The translations under genes and the position numbers were made by a program. A stretch of 64,000 nt of DNA from Streptomyces sp. NBC_00459 (lineage in GTDB: Bacteria > Actinomycetota > Actinomycetes > Streptomycetales > Streptomycetaceae). The notes beneath the pieces are model-generated. The model was not told the origin of the DNA and searched no databases. It was given only the letters and a program-made list of their open reading frames with translations. The stretch spans positions 3,038,001 to 3,102,000 of the forward strand of contig NZ_CP107903.1 in the NCBI RefSeq assembly GCF_036013955.1. Reading direction: 5' to 3'. This document shows, piece after piece, positions 1-9,160 of the stretch; position 1 is the first letter of the stretch, and each line of letters opens with the position of its first letter.

Positions 1-59
1 ACTGCCGTTCCACGCAGGGTGTTTCGCGAGATGCGGGACATCAGGCACCGGCAAAAGAA

Positions 60-89
60 CCCGTCCGGGACAGCAAGGTCTCGGACGGG
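60..89 (-). terminator. Hairpin after the M4 protease
   Basis: CCCGTCCG at 60-67 pairs perfectly with CGGACGGG at 82-89 across a 14-nt loop. It lies about 20 nt past the protease stop, so it probably ends that transcript. The T-run expected of a classical terminator is missing, as is common in Streptomyces. Confidence 0.6.
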
Positions 90-111
90 CCCGTACTGCT
101 TGTCGGTGGGG

Positions 112-2391
112 TCAGGGAGTGAGCTGCCAGCTCTGGATGTACCCGACGTCGATCGACGCCCGGTCCTGCACGCGCAGCTTCCACGTGCCGTTGACGGGCT
201 GGGCCGAGGCGTTGACCGTGAAGGTCTGGTCGACGTTGTCGGCGGAGCCGCCGGTGCGGTTGAGGAGCGAGTAGACGGTGCCGTTGGGGCCGACCAGGTC
301 GACGGTCAGGTCACCGCGGTAGGTGTGGACGATGTTGACGTAGACCGAGGTGGTGGCGGAGGCGTTGCCGTCGCGGGCCGCGATGGTGATCGGGGACTCC
401 ACGGCGGCACCGTTGTCGGGGATGTCGACGCGGGTGGTCGTGGCGTAGATGTACGCGACCCGCCAGGTGAAGGTGTCCGTGACGGACGCGCCCGTGCTGT
501 CCGTGACCGTGACGGCGACATCGCTGGTGCCGACGGTGGTCGGCGTCCCGGAGATCAGGCCGCTCGCGCTGAGGGTCAGACCGTCGGGCAGGCCGGTGGC
601 CTCATAGGTCAGGCCCGCACCGGAGTTGGTGGTGTACGCGTCCACCTGGAGGCTGACCGCCTGGCCGACGCCGCTGGTCTGGTCGGCGACCGGGGCGACG
701 TTGACGCCGAGGGCTATCCGGCTGCCGACGTTGATGGCGGCCCAGGCGTCGGCGACAGCGAGGTAGGTGGGGCTGTAGGCGCCGAACAGGTCACCGGCCG
801 CCTGGAGGGTGGCGGTGCGGGCGCCCGCGTAGTTGGTCGACGAGGTCATGTATGTCGTCAGCGCCCGGTACCAGACGGCGGCGGCGTTCTCGATGCCGAT
901 GCCGGTGACGGCCTGGCCGTCGTAGGTCGGGCTGTCGTAGGCGACGCCGTTGACGGTCTTGGCGCCGCTGCCCTCGGAGAGCAGGTAGAAGAAGTGGTTC
1001 GCGGGGCCCGAGGAGTAGTGGACGTCGACACTGCCCAGGGTGGAGCTCCAACTGTCGCGGGAGGAACCGTCCTTGGAGGGCTTGTCCATGTAACGCAGCG
1101 GAGTGCCGTTGCCGTTGATGTCGATCTTCTCGCCGACGAGGTAGTCACCGGGGTCGGCGGCGAGGTTCGCGTGGAACTCGACGGCCGCGGCGAAGATGTC
1201 GGAGGTCGCCTCGTTGAGACCGCCGGACTCGCCCGAGTAGGTCAGGTTGGCGGTGGCGGCGGTGACACCGTGGCTCATCTCGTGGGCGGCCACGTCGAGG
1301 GAGGTCAGCGGGTGCGTGTTGCCTGAGCCGTCGCCGTAGGTCATGCAGAAGCAGCTGTCCTGCCAGAAGGCGTTGACGTAGCTGCTGCCGTAGTGGGCCC
1401 GGCTGTAGGCGGCGACACCGTCGTTGCGGATGCCGTTGCGGCCGTAGACGTCCTTGTAGTAGTCCCAGGTTGCCGCTGCGCCGAAGGCCACGTCGACACC
1501 GGCCGTCTGGCGGTTGGACGGCAGACCGTTGCCCCAGACATCGTTGTCGTCTGTGAAGAGGGTGCCGGTGCCGGAGGTGCCCTGGTTCAGGTCGTACGTC
1601 TTGTGCCCGGCGCGGGCGCCGTCGGTGAGCTGGTACGTCGATCCCGAGAGGGTGCTGCCGAGGGGAACCGTGCCGACGTACTGGCCGGTGCCTTCGCCGG
1701 TGTGCACCTTCTCGGCAGCAAGGATCTGCTTGCCCGTACCGGCGTCGGTGACCACCTGCAGTTCACTGGGCGTGCCGTCCGGCTGGACACCCTCGACCAC
1801 TGTCTCCCAGGCCAGGACGGGCTTGGCGGCGCCGGCCCAGACGACGAGGCGGGCCGCGCGCTCGGCCTCGGCGCCGGTGACGTCGGCACCCTTCGCCGCC
1901 GCGAGAGCCTTGCCGGTGGCGTTGGCCGCGGAGAGCTTCGGGGTGAGGGACGGCAGCGCGAGGGTCGCCCCGCTCGCCTTGGAAACGGTGGTGCGGTTGC
2001 TCTTGAGGTGAACGACCAGGTCGCCACCGAGGACGGGCAGTCCGGCGTAGGTGCGTTCGTAGCGGGTGTGGGTGGTGCCGTCGGCGTCCTGGACGACGTC
2101 CTTGACGACGAGCTTCTCCTGGGCGCCGAGGGCGAGTTGACGGGCCGTGGCGCCGGACGCGGTCTGCGCGCTCTTGATCAGTGAGGCGCGGCGGGCCGCC
2201 GACAGGGGCACGGCTGCGGCTCCTGCGCGAGGCTCGGCGCTGATCTTGGCCGGGCCCGGGTCGGCCGGGGTCGGGGCCGCGGTCGCGGTGCCGGCGGGAG
2301 CTCCCAGCGCGAGCAGGGTCCCGATGGTCGTCATCGCGAGGGCGGCGGTGGCGCGTCTGCGCCGGAGGATGGGGCGGTGTCGCCGGGGCAA
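112..2391 (-). CDS. Secreted M4 (thermolysin-like) zinc metalloprotease with C-terminal P domain
   Basis: This is an extracellular neutral protease. An arginine-rich start and hydrophobic stretch (about residues 1-38) form a signal peptide. An FTP/PepSY propeptide follows to about residue 215, then the M4 catalytic domain with HEMSH at 370-374 and the third zinc ligand E394 in GGLNE. An Ig-like putative-binding domain lies at about 565-640, and a proprotein-convertase P domain, marked by the beta-rich VDIPDNGAAVES region, closes the protein. At 759 residues it is longer than plain thermolysins because of these C-terminal modules. It is transcribed alone, divergent from the next gene. A second, unsecreted M4 protease lies at 47.9 kb. 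The family assignment is firm; the substrates are unknown. Confidence 0.93.
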   Translation of the reverse strand: MPRRHRPILRRRRATAALAMTTIGTLLALGAPAGTATAAPTPADPGPAKISAEPRAGAAAVPLSAARRASLIKSAQTASGATARQLALGAQEKLVVKDVVQDADGTTHTRYERTYAGLPVLGGDLVVHLKSNRTTVSKASGATLALPSLTPKLSAANATGKALAAAKGADVTGAEAERAARLVVWAGAAKPVLAWETVVEGVQPDGTPSELQVVTDAGTGKQILAAEKVHTGEGTGQYVGTVPLGSTLSGSTYQLTDGARAGHKTYDLNQGTSGTGTLFTDDNDVWGNGLPSNRQTAGVDVAFGAAATWDYYKDVYGRNGIRNDGVAAYSRAHYGSSYVNAFWQDSCFCMTYGDGSGNTHPLTSLDVAAHEMSHGVTAATANLTYSGESGGLNEATSDIFAAAVEFHANLAADPGDYLVGEKIDINGNGTPLRYMDKPSKDGSSRDSWSSTLGSVDVHYSSGPANHFFYLLSEGSGAKTVNGVAYDSPTYDGQAVTGIGIENAAAVWYRALTTYMTSSTNYAGARTATLQAAGDLFGAYSPTYLAVADAWAAINVGSRIALGVNVAPVADQTSGVGQAVSLQVDAYTTNSGAGLTYEATGLPDGLTLSASGLISGTPTTVGTSDVAVTVTDSTGASVTDTFTWRVAYIYATTTRVDIPDNGAAVESPITIAARDGNASATTSVYVNIVHTYRGDLTVDLVGPNGTVYSLLNRTGGSADNVDQTFTVNASAQPVNGTWKLRVQDRASIDVGYIQSWQLTP

Positions 2392-2775
2392 CGGGTTCTC
2401 CTTCTGTGCGACGGTCGGCCCGTGGTGGGGACCGACGTGGGGGCGGACCGACGGGATGAGGCCGGTCCGGAGCGCTGCACGGCAGGCGGGTGCAAGGAGG
2501 TGGGGGGTGAGTGGGGGATGCCCCGCATGATGCGGGTGTGAAGGAATGGTGAACTTCGGCAGCAGCGTGGCACTGGGTGCCTTGCTTTGTCATGAGAATG
2601 CCAAAACAACGGCTTGAAATGCCCATGTCCAGCTGGGGATTCGTCCTGCAGAGATCACTTTTCAGCCGTGGGAACGGCTCCGGAGCTTCCGAAAGCAGAG
2701 ATCGCGCGGTTAGGCTCCCCCGGCGCGCGCATCGGGCGCGACGCGAGGGGTGGGGGAACATCCGCGGTGGGGGAC
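2392..2775. other. Divergent intergenic region
   Basis: These 384 bases separate two divergent genes and must hold both promoters. No credible open frame, strong palindrome or RNA fold was recognised. The right half is less GC-rich than its surroundings, as promoter DNA often is. Confidence 0.4.
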
Positions 2776-3597
2776 ATGACCAACGACATCGACGTACCCA
2801 GATCCGCCGAACCGGCAGGATCGGGTGAATCCGCTGAATCCGCTGAATCGACCAGTTCAGCCGGATCGGCAGGAGCCACTGGACCGACTGGACCGGTGAC
2901 AGGAGCCGCTGGACCGGCTGGTCCGGCCAGGTCCGAGAAGGGCATGAACGAGGGCGCGCAGGTCATATCGGCACTGATAGTGGTCGCATGTCTCGCGGTG
3001 GGCTTCTGGGTGATCGCGAAGAACCAGCCCGACCCCAAGGACAGCCCACCCGCCTCGTGTTCCCGCTCGGACGACGACGTACCGCTGTCGAAGCCCGTCT
3101 CCGGTGTGCAACTGTGCGAGGCGCTCAACCGCCCGGACCTGCCGACGCTCCTCGGCACGCCCGACGACCGCGTGTGGAGCGCCACCAGCAACGAAGCCAC
3201 GTCCAGCGACAAGCGCGACGTCATGTCGACCGACCCCGAGGCCACCGTCCAACTGGAGGGCTACTCGGTGAAGCTCACGGAGTCCGAGGACATCTCGGTC
3301 TCCGACATCGTCGACTCCGAGTTCCTGTCCATAACGGGAGAGCCGAAAACGGTCCTGGGCCACAGGGCGTTCCTCTACTCGGGCCGGACCCTCGGCATCG
3401 TCTTCAAGGACGGAAAGGGCTCCACCGGCCCCGGGGGCGTCTCACGCAACCTCATGGTCGCCAAGGACCCCAAGGACGGCGGCGGTACGTACGAGATCTC
3501 CATCTGGCGCCAGGACGACCTGCCCCCCGACGGCACGGCACTGCTCCGGGTCGCCGCGCGGGTGCTGCCGACGGTGCCGGGGTGGCCGACGGTCTGA
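2776..3597 (+). CDS. Single-pass membrane protein of unknown function
   Basis: The family is not recognised. From the ATG at 2776 the 273-residue product has a low-complexity cytoplasmic N-terminus rich in Ser, Ala, Gly and Pro with ESAES and GPTGP-like repeats (about residues 5-52). One transmembrane segment follows (about 62-80, ISALIVVACLAVGFWVIA). The rest is an external domain of about 190 residues with two cysteines near its start. This resembles streptomycete DUF3558-type or sensor-like exported domains, but the similarity is weak. The open frame extends upstream, but that extension reads like non-coding sequence, so the internal ATG was chosen. It converges on the acyltransferase gene. 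Confidence 0.7.
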   Translation: MTNDIDVPRSAEPAGSGESAESAESTSSAGSAGATGPTGPVTGAAGPAGPARSEKGMNEGAQVISALIVVACLAVGFWVIAKNQPDPKDSPPASCSRSDDDVPLSKPVSGVQLCEALNRPDLPTLLGTPDDRVWSATSNEATSSDKRDVMSTDPEATVQLEGYSVKLTESEDISVSDIVDSEFLSITGEPKTVLGHRAFLYSGRTLGIVFKDGKGSTGPGGVSRNLMVAKDPKDGGGTYEISIWRQDDLPPDGTALLRVAARVLPTVPGWPTV

Positions 3598-3674
3598 CTC
3601 GGCTCTGCCGAGGAGGTACGGGCGTTCCGTGAGCGCCCGATTTCCCGCCCCGCTACGCCCTGGACGGGCCCTCG

Positions 3675-3723
3675 TCCTCAAACGCCGGACGTGCTGGATG
3701 TTCAGCCTCTCCGCGCTTGAGGA
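3675..3723. repeat. Extragenic palindrome between convergent genes
   Basis: CCTCAAACGCCGGA on the left faces a partly matching CCGCGCTTGAGG on the right, giving an imperfect stem around GTGCTGGATGTTCAGC. Sequences of this form (CTCAAACGCCGG ... GGCGTTTGAGG) recur between genes in many Streptomyces genomes and often act as terminators. A shorter stem, CTCGGC-TCT-GCCGAG, sits directly after the upstream stop near 3598. Together they probably serve as a bidirectional terminator. Confidence 0.5.
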
Positions 3724-3795
3724 GCGGGGGTTCGGGGTCGGCGCCCCCGAGGACGGGACGGGTGGGGGCGGGTACGGGCGGCGGGGGCGAACGGA

Positions 3796-5922
3796 TCAGT
3801 CAGACCTCAGCACCTCGGACCTCAGCACCTCGGTGAGCCGGTCGCCCAGAACAGGAGCGATCGCCTCCGCGTACGCGTCGGCGACGTGGCTGTCGTCGCG
3901 GTAGACGACCGTATCGCCCACCAGGACAGGGCAGTTGCCCCCGCTCGTGCACAGCCACGGGGTGGGGTCGATCAGCGTCGCACCGGACGACCTCGCCGCG
4001 TCCGTCGTCGCCGTCCGACGAGACGGGTCCCGGATGGCCTCCGGCAGACGGCTCGCGCAACGGTCCAGGCGGAGGGAGTACATCGCGGCGCAGTCGACAG
4101 CGTCCGACCGCGGCCAGGGCGTGTCGAGCAAGGCGACGACCCTCGCGCCCGACGCACCGAGCGCGTCGTACGTCGCACGGAACCCGTCCGTCCACTGCTG
4201 GACGAGATCGGGCTCCGGATACATGGGGTCGCCCGCGTCCGAGGACGAGACGATCACCAGGTCCGGACGCAGCGCCACGATCCTCGTGATCGCGCGGGCC
4301 CGCCAGGTGTCGCAGGCCGTGTATGGCCCGCCAAAGCGACGCAAGGTGACCTCGGCCGCCTTGCACGACGCCTTCGTCAGCGACACCAGCTTCCAACCAC
4401 GCTCCCCGGCAAGACGGTTGAGCGCCGGGAACCACTGGGCCGCGTGGGAGTCGCCGAAGAGGACGACGACCTTGTCCGAGGCCGGGTCCCCGTACTCGCA
4501 CGGCGGGGCGCTCGTGCTGTCGTACGCCACATGGCAGCCGTCCCGGTAGACCGCCGACCTCGCCGGCTTGATCTCGGGGAGGGGTGGGGCGAGGTTGCTG
4601 GGCAGGCTGGTCGGCGCCGTTTCCAGGAGTCGGCGCAGCCGTAGTTGGGGGTCCGGTGCGGTGGCCATCGCCTCCCTCAGCGAAGGCGCGGGTCGGCCCG
4701 AGTCGATCGCGGGCGGGAACACGTACGCCGCTACGGCGATCAGTGCCACGCCCACCGACAAGCCCGCCCCGAGCCGTAGCGCGCGCCCCGGGCGACCACG
4801 GAACGCCGTGTGGAACCGGACCGGGTTCTCCACCAGTCGCAGGGTCGCCCAGGCCAGGAACAGGGCGACCGCGCAGAGCAGCAGCGCGAGCCGGACACCG
4901 GACGTCCCCGGGAGCCTGCCCAGCGCCGCGGGGCCTATCAGCAGCAACGGCCAGTGCCACAGGTACCAGCCGTACGACAGACCGCCCAGCCAGACCAACG
5001 GCCGCCTGGACAGGAGGAGTTGGGCGCCGTGCCGAGAGGGTGCGCAGCCGCCGGCCAGGACGAGGACCGACCCGAGCACCGGCAGGAGCGCGCAATACCC
5101 GGGGAACGGGGTGTCGTTGTCGTAGAGGGCAGCCGAGACGGCTATGCAGGCCAGGCCCGTCCAGGTCATCGGTGCCGCCAACCTGGGCGGCATGCTGCGA
5201 AGTCGCTCGGCGGACAGGGCCGACAGCGCGCCCGCACCCAGTTCCCAGAACCGGGTGTGCGAACCGAAGTACGCCCAGGCCGGTGCGTACTCCGTGACGG
5301 CGACACTCAGCCCGAACGACAGCAGGCAGAGCACGGCGAGCGGCACCGCCAGAAGTCCGCGCCGTCGGCGCGCGAGCCGCCAACTCAGCAGGAGGAGCAG
5401 CGGCCAGAGCAGATAGAACTGTTCCTCCACCGCCAGCGACCAGAAGTGCTGGAAGGGGGACGGTGGGCTCCCCTCCGCCAAGTAGTCCGTGCCACCCGCC
5501 GCCAGCCGAAGGTTCACCGCGTAGAACGCGCTGCTCAGCGCGTCCCCGGCGTACTCCTCGAAACGGGCCCTCGACAGGAACAGCCAGGAACCGGCGAGGG
5601 CGGCCACGACGACGAGCGTCGACGCGGGGAGGAGACGGAGGACGCGGCGGGCATAGAACCTGCGGATCGACAGTCCGTTGCCGAGGGCCAACTCCCTCAC
5701 CAGCAATGAGGTGATGAGGAATCCCGACATGACGAAGAAGACATCGACGCCGACATAGCCGCCGCCGAACCCGCCCACGCCCGCATGCCCGAGGACCACG
5801 AGCGACACGGCCACGGCACGCAGTCCCTGGATGTCGAGCCGCAGACCAGGACTCTCGGCCGGTCTCGCCTCCATGCCCATGCCCATGCGCATGTCCATGC
5901 TCACGTTCGCGTTCACGCTCAT
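3796..5922 (-). CDS. Acyltransferase 3 / SGNH hydrolase fusion (OafA-like)
   Basis: This is a membrane O-acyltransferase, probably acetylating cell-surface glycans or an exported small molecule. The N-terminal part, with about ten transmembrane helices, carries the family signature RLDIQGLRAVAV and a conserved LGH. The C-terminal part is an SGNH domain with GDSHAAQW (nucleophile Ser) and a terminal DDSHVAD supplying Asp and His. The start at 5922 was chosen because the frame upstream runs through the riboswitch region and looks non-coding. Several ATG codons in the first 20 positions make the exact start uncertain. It is monocistronic and divergent from the B12 operon. The acceptor molecule cannot be told from sequence. 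Confidence 0.9.
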   Translation of the reverse strand: MSVNANVSMDMRMGMGMEARPAESPGLRLDIQGLRAVAVSLVVLGHAGVGGFGGGYVGVDVFFVMSGFLITSLLVRELALGNGLSIRRFYARRVLRLLPASTLVVVAALAGSWLFLSRARFEEYAGDALSSAFYAVNLRLAAGGTDYLAEGSPPSPFQHFWSLAVEEQFYLLWPLLLLLSWRLARRRRGLLAVPLAVLCLLSFGLSVAVTEYAPAWAYFGSHTRFWELGAGALSALSAERLRSMPPRLAAPMTWTGLACIAVSAALYDNDTPFPGYCALLPVLGSVLVLAGGCAPSRHGAQLLLSRRPLVWLGGLSYGWYLWHWPLLLIGPAALGRLPGTSGVRLALLLCAVALFLAWATLRLVENPVRFHTAFRGRPGRALRLGAGLSVGVALIAVAAYVFPPAIDSGRPAPSLREAMATAPDPQLRLRRLLETAPTSLPSNLAPPLPEIKPARSAVYRDGCHVAYDSTSAPPCEYGDPASDKVVVLFGDSHAAQWFPALNRLAGERGWKLVSLTKASCKAAEVTLRRFGGPYTACDTWRARAITRIVALRPDLVIVSSSDAGDPMYPEPDLVQQWTDGFRATYDALGASGARVVALLDTPWPRSDAVDCAAMYSLRLDRCASRLPEAIRDPSRRTATTDAARSSGATLIDPTPWLCTSGGNCPVLVGDTVVYRDDSHVADAYAEAIAPVLGDRLTEVLRSEVLRSD

Positions 5923-6034
5923 CAGAGACGGTCGGCCGACTCGAACGGTTGTGGCCCAAACCGTCCGATCACCCGAATTTCTTCGGCCGTCCGCAACCGG
6001 CAGCCCCGAAATGACCGGTCCGACGCGTTTGCTA

Positions 6035-6200
6035 CGCTCGCGGCGCGTCCCATGGGGGAAGTCCGGTGAGACTCCGGCGCTGACCCGCAACGGTATGCAC
6101 GCCCCCTGTCCGGCCACTCGGCTGTTCGGCCACTCGGCTGTCCAGCTGTTCGGCTCTTCGGCCAGGACTTCGGCGTGCGAGCCCGATCACCCACGGTGCG
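6035..6200 (+). promoter_or_regulatory. Cobalamin (B12) riboswitch
   Basis: The leader contains the conserved cobalamin-aptamer core: GGGGGAAGTCCGGTGAGA, then CTCCGG, then CTGACCCGCAACGGTATG (about 6054-6096). A 3' element GCGAGCCCGATCACCC follows at about 6177-6191, matching the closing region of the class. It lies directly upstream of a FecCD-type transporter. The usual logic is that adenosylcobalamin binding shuts off expression of the downstream uptake genes. The boundaries are approximate because they were drawn from motifs, not from a covariance model. Confidence 0.88.
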
Positions 6201-6238
6201 CATGCCCCTGTGACTGCTCGCCGCGGACTGCGAGCCGA

Positions 6239-6252
6239 GGCGAAGGATCGCC
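6239..6252 (+). promoter_or_regulatory. Hairpin presenting the ribosome-binding site of the B12 permease gene
   Basis: GGCGA at 6239-6243 pairs with TCGCC at 6248-6252, leaving AGGA in the tetraloop, 5 nt before the GTG at 6257. Placing the Shine-Dalgarno bases in a hairpin fits a riboswitch that controls translation initiation. This is inferred from sequence only. Confidence 0.5.
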
Positions 6253-6256
6253 GACC

Positions 6257-7297
6257 GTGCGCCGAATACCCGTCCTGCCGCTGGCCGTTGGGCTGATCCT
6301 GCTGTTGTTCCTCTCCCTGCTGTGCGGCGTCGGGCTGGGCGCCTCCGGGATCGGTTGGGGCCAGGTGCTCCGGTTCCTCCGGGACGGGGTCACCGGGGGC
6401 ACCATCCGCGCCGGTGACGTGGCCGCGTACACCATTGTCTGGGAGTTGCGGCTGCCCCGGGTGGTGCTCGCCGCCGTGGTCGGGGCGGGGCTCGCGGCCG
6501 TCGGGGTGGCCGTGCAGGCCATGGTGCGCAACGCGCTCGCCGATCCGTTCGTCCTCGGGATCTCGTCCGGTGCTGCCGTGGGGGCCAACGCCGTGATTCT
6601 GCTGGGGGCGTTCGCCGGGCTGGGGGTGTGGGCGCTGTCCGTGTCGGCCTTCGTCTCCGCGCTCGCCGCCATGGTGCTGGTGTACGCCGTTGCCCAGTCC
6701 GCCGCTCATGGGCTCACCCCGCTGCGGCTGATCCTCACCGGGACCGCGCTGGCCTACGGCTTCGAGGCCGTCACCACCGTGATGGTGTTCGGGGCCGCCC
6801 GGGGCGAGGCGGCGCGCTCGGCGATGATGTGGCTGCTCGGGAGTCTGGGCGGGGCCACCTGGGCGCAGGTGCCGATCGCCGCCGTTACCGTCCTCGTTGG
6901 GTGGGCGTGGCTCGCCCGGCGCGCCGAGTCCCTCAACGCGCTCGCCATGGGCGACGAGACCGCCGCCGCCCTCGGGGTCCAACCCGCGAGGCTACGGCGG
7001 GAGTTGTTCCTCGTGACCGCCGCCGTGACCGGCACCGTCGTCGCCGTCAGCGGGGCCATCGGCTTCGTCGGGCTCATGGTCCCGCATGTCGTACGGATGC
7101 TCGTGGGCGCCGATCACCGGCGGGTGCTGGCGGTCGCGCCGCTCGTCGGGGCCGTGCTGCTGGTGTGGGCCGACGTACTGTCCCGACTGCTCCTCGCACC
7201 TGCCGAGCTGCCCGTCGGGGTGATCACCGCCGTGGTCGGCGTACCGGCGTTCCTGCTGCTGATGCGGCGCGGCGGCTACGCGTTCGGGGGGCGGTGA
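6257..7297 (+). CDS. btuC: Vitamin B12 ABC transporter permease (FecCD/BtuC family)
   Basis: This is an integral membrane subunit of a type II importer. The 346-residue product has about ten transmembrane helices and the family signatures LRLPRVVLAAVVGAGLAAVG near residue 75 and ISSGAAVGA near 115. A coupling region near residue 240 carries the MGDETAAALGV motif that contacts the ATPase. The GTG at 6257 was chosen because it follows the riboswitch and an AGGA ribosome site; an in-frame extension upstream would translate the aptamer. FecCD permeases also move siderophores, so the cobalamin assignment rests on the riboswitch. The ATPase gene follows after 4 nt. Confidence 0.88.
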   Translation: MRRIPVLPLAVGLILLLFLSLLCGVGLGASGIGWGQVLRFLRDGVTGGTIRAGDVAAYTIVWELRLPRVVLAAVVGAGLAAVGVAVQAMVRNALADPFVLGISSGAAVGANAVILLGAFAGLGVWALSVSAFVSALAAMVLVYAVAQSAAHGLTPLRLILTGTALAYGFEAVTTVMVFGAARGEAARSAMMWLLGSLGGATWAQVPIAAVTVLVGWAWLARRAESLNALAMGDETAAALGVQPARLRRELFLVTAAVTGTVVAVSGAIGFVGLMVPHVVRMLVGADHRRVLAVAPLVGAVLLVWADVLSRLLLAPAELPVGVITAVVGVPAFLLLMRRGGYAFGGR

Positions 7298-7301
7298 GGG
7301 C

Positions 7302-8069
7302 ATGCGGCTCGATGTGGAGGGTGTGTCGGTCGACGTGGGGGCGGTCCGGCTCGTCGAGGACCTCACGATGCGGGTGGACAGCGGGTCCTTCGTCGGGCTC
7401 GTCGGGCCCAACGGGAGCGGAAAGTCCACCCTGTTGCGGTGCGTGTACCGGGCGCTGCGGCCGACGGGGGGTGCGGTGCGGCTGGACGACGTCGACGTGC
7501 ACGGCATGGAGCCCCGGGCCGCCGCCCGGGTGCTCGCCGCGCTGCCCCAGGAGTCGTCCGCCGAGTTCGACTTCACCGTCGCCGAGGTGGTGGCGATGGG
7601 ACGGCTGCCGCATCAGGGGCGTACGGCGGCCGGGGACCGGGACATCTGCGCCGCCGCCCTGGAGCGGACCGGCGTCACGCACCTGGCCGACCGCGGATTC
7701 CTCGCCCTGTCCGGCGGCGAGAAGCAACGCGTGCTCATCGCACGGGCGTTGGCCCAGCAGCCCCGGGTCCTCGTCCTCGACGAACCCACCAACCACCTGG
7801 ACATCGCCCACCAGTTGGACGTCCTTTCCCTGGTCCGCTCCAGCGGCCTGACCGCACTGGCCGCCCTGCACGACCTCAATCTCGCCGCCGCCCACTGCGA
7901 TCTGCTGTACGTCATCGCCGGGGGCCGGGTCGTCGCGTCGGGCCCGCCGCACGAGGTGCTCCAAGCCGCACTGCTGTCCGAGGTGTTCGGGGTGCGCGCC
8001 CATCCCGTCAGGCATCCGGAGACGGGCGCCGTACAGCTGCTCTTCGACCTGCTCCCCAAGCAGCCCTGA
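7302..8069 (+). CDS. btuD: Vitamin B12 ABC transporter ATP-binding protein
   Basis: This is the cytoplasmic ATPase of the importer, 255 residues, the normal length for the FepC/BtuD class. Visible motifs are Walker A GPNGSGKS at 35-42, signature LSGGEKQR near 138, Walker B VLVLDEP, and the switch histidine in LHDLNLAA. The Q-loop is LPQESS. It sits 4 nt after the permease gene and 68 nt before the binding-protein gene, so the three are probably one transcript under the upstream riboswitch. Confidence 0.9.
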   Translation: MRLDVEGVSVDVGAVRLVEDLTMRVDSGSFVGLVGPNGSGKSTLLRCVYRALRPTGGAVRLDDVDVHGMEPRAAARVLAALPQESSAEFDFTVAEVVAMGRLPHQGRTAAGDRDICAAALERTGVTHLADRGFLALSGGEKQRVLIARALAQQPRVLVLDEPTNHLDIAHQLDVLSLVRSSGLTALAALHDLNLAAAHCDLLYVIAGGRVVASGPPHEVLQAALLSEVFGVRAHPVRHPETGAVQLLFDLLPKQP

Positions 8070-8137
8070 GAACCAGAGAACCCGAGAGCCCAAGAACCGA
8101 AGAGCCCGAGAACCCGAAAACCTGAGGAACTTCCCCC

Positions 8138-9160
8138 ATGTGCAAGCCAGTTGTCTCCCCCGTGCTCATGTCCGTGCTCATGTCCGTGCTCGTCACCGGG
8201 TGCGGTGCCAGCGTCGAGAAGCCTTCGGCGCAGGCGTCGTCCGCTGCCGTCACCCTCACCAACTGCGGTCAGAAGGTGACCTACGAGAAGGTTCCCGAGC
8301 GGGTCGTCACGAACGACGTCGGGATCACCGAGCTGATGTTCGCGCTCGGTCTGGAGGACCGGATGGCCGGGTTCGCGATGCCCGACGACAAGGGTGATCT
8401 GACCGGCGTGCCCTGGAAGGACGGCTACGGCAAGGTGAAGTGGCTGTCCAAGCAGCAGCTCACCAAGGAGAACGTCCTCGACGCCCGCGGCGACTGGGTC
8501 TTCGCCGGCTGGAACTACGGCTTCCGCGACGACAACGGCTTCACCCCGGACGCGCTGAAGAAGCTCGGCATCCCCTCGTACGTCCTCACCGAGTCCTGCC
8601 GCAACGGCCGTACGAATACCTCGCGCGGCATCATGCCGCCCCTGGACGCCCTCTACACCGACCTCACCAACCTCGGAAGGCTCTTCGGTGTCGAGCAGCG
8701 CGCGGCCACCCTGATCGCGGGCTTCAAGAAGCAGGTCGCGGCGGTGGCGGCGAAGGCCCCGACCGGGAGCGCGCGTCCGAAGGTGTTCCTCTACGACAGC
8801 GGCACGGACGCGCCCTTCACCTCCGGGCGGTATGCCGCGCCCGAGGAGGTCATCAGCAAGGCCGGCGGCGTCAACGTCATGAACGACCTCGACGACTCCT
8901 GGACGACGGTGGGCTGGGAAACGGTGGTCGAGCGCGACCCCGACGTCATCGTGATCTGCAACTACGGAGACGTCAGCGCGGAGCAGAAGCGCAAGTTCCT
9001 GTTGTCGTACGCCCCGTTGAAGAACGTCTCCGCCGTCAAGCACAAGCGCATCTTCGTCCTCGACTACGTGGACCTCGTCGAGAGCCCGCGCAATCCCTCC
9101 GCGATAGCCCGGCTGGGCGCCTACCTGCGCTCGGTGGCGGACACCAGGCCCGCCTCGTAG
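8138..9160 (+). CDS. btuF: Cobalamin-type substrate-binding lipoprotein (periplasmic-binding class III)
   Basis: This is the solute-binding component anchored outside the membrane. A short hydrophobic leader ends in the lipobox VTGC (Cys at about residue 25). It is followed by two Rossmann-like lobes typical of the FecB/BtuF group, with VPERVVTNDVGITELMFALGLEDRMAGFA opening the first lobe. At 340 residues its size is normal. As third gene of the riboswitch-led operon it most likely binds cobalamin or a cobinamide; homologues elsewhere bind iron chelates. Its 3' end overlaps the convergent response-regulator gene by 40 nt. Confidence 0.85.
   Translation: MCKPVVSPVLMSVLMSVLVTGCGASVEKPSAQASSAAVTLTNCGQKVTYEKVPERVVTNDVGITELMFALGLEDRMAGFAMPDDKGDLTGVPWKDGYGKVKWLSKQQLTKENVLDARGDWVFAGWNYGFRDDNGFTPDALKKLGIPSYVLTESCRNGRTNTSRGIMPPLDALYTDLTNLGRLFGVEQRAATLIAGFKKQVAAVAAKAPTGSARPKVFLYDSGTDAPFTSGRYAAPEEVISKAGGVNVMNDLDDSWTTVGWETVVERDPDVIVICNYGDVSAEQKRKFLLSYAPLKNVSAVKHKRIFVLDYVDLVESPRNPSAIARLGAYLRSVADTRPAS

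Noticed and set aside
5785..6069. Ala/His/Val repeat frame near the acyltransferase start
   Set aside because: It is the antisense of a run of ATG-containing codons at the acyltransferase N-terminus.
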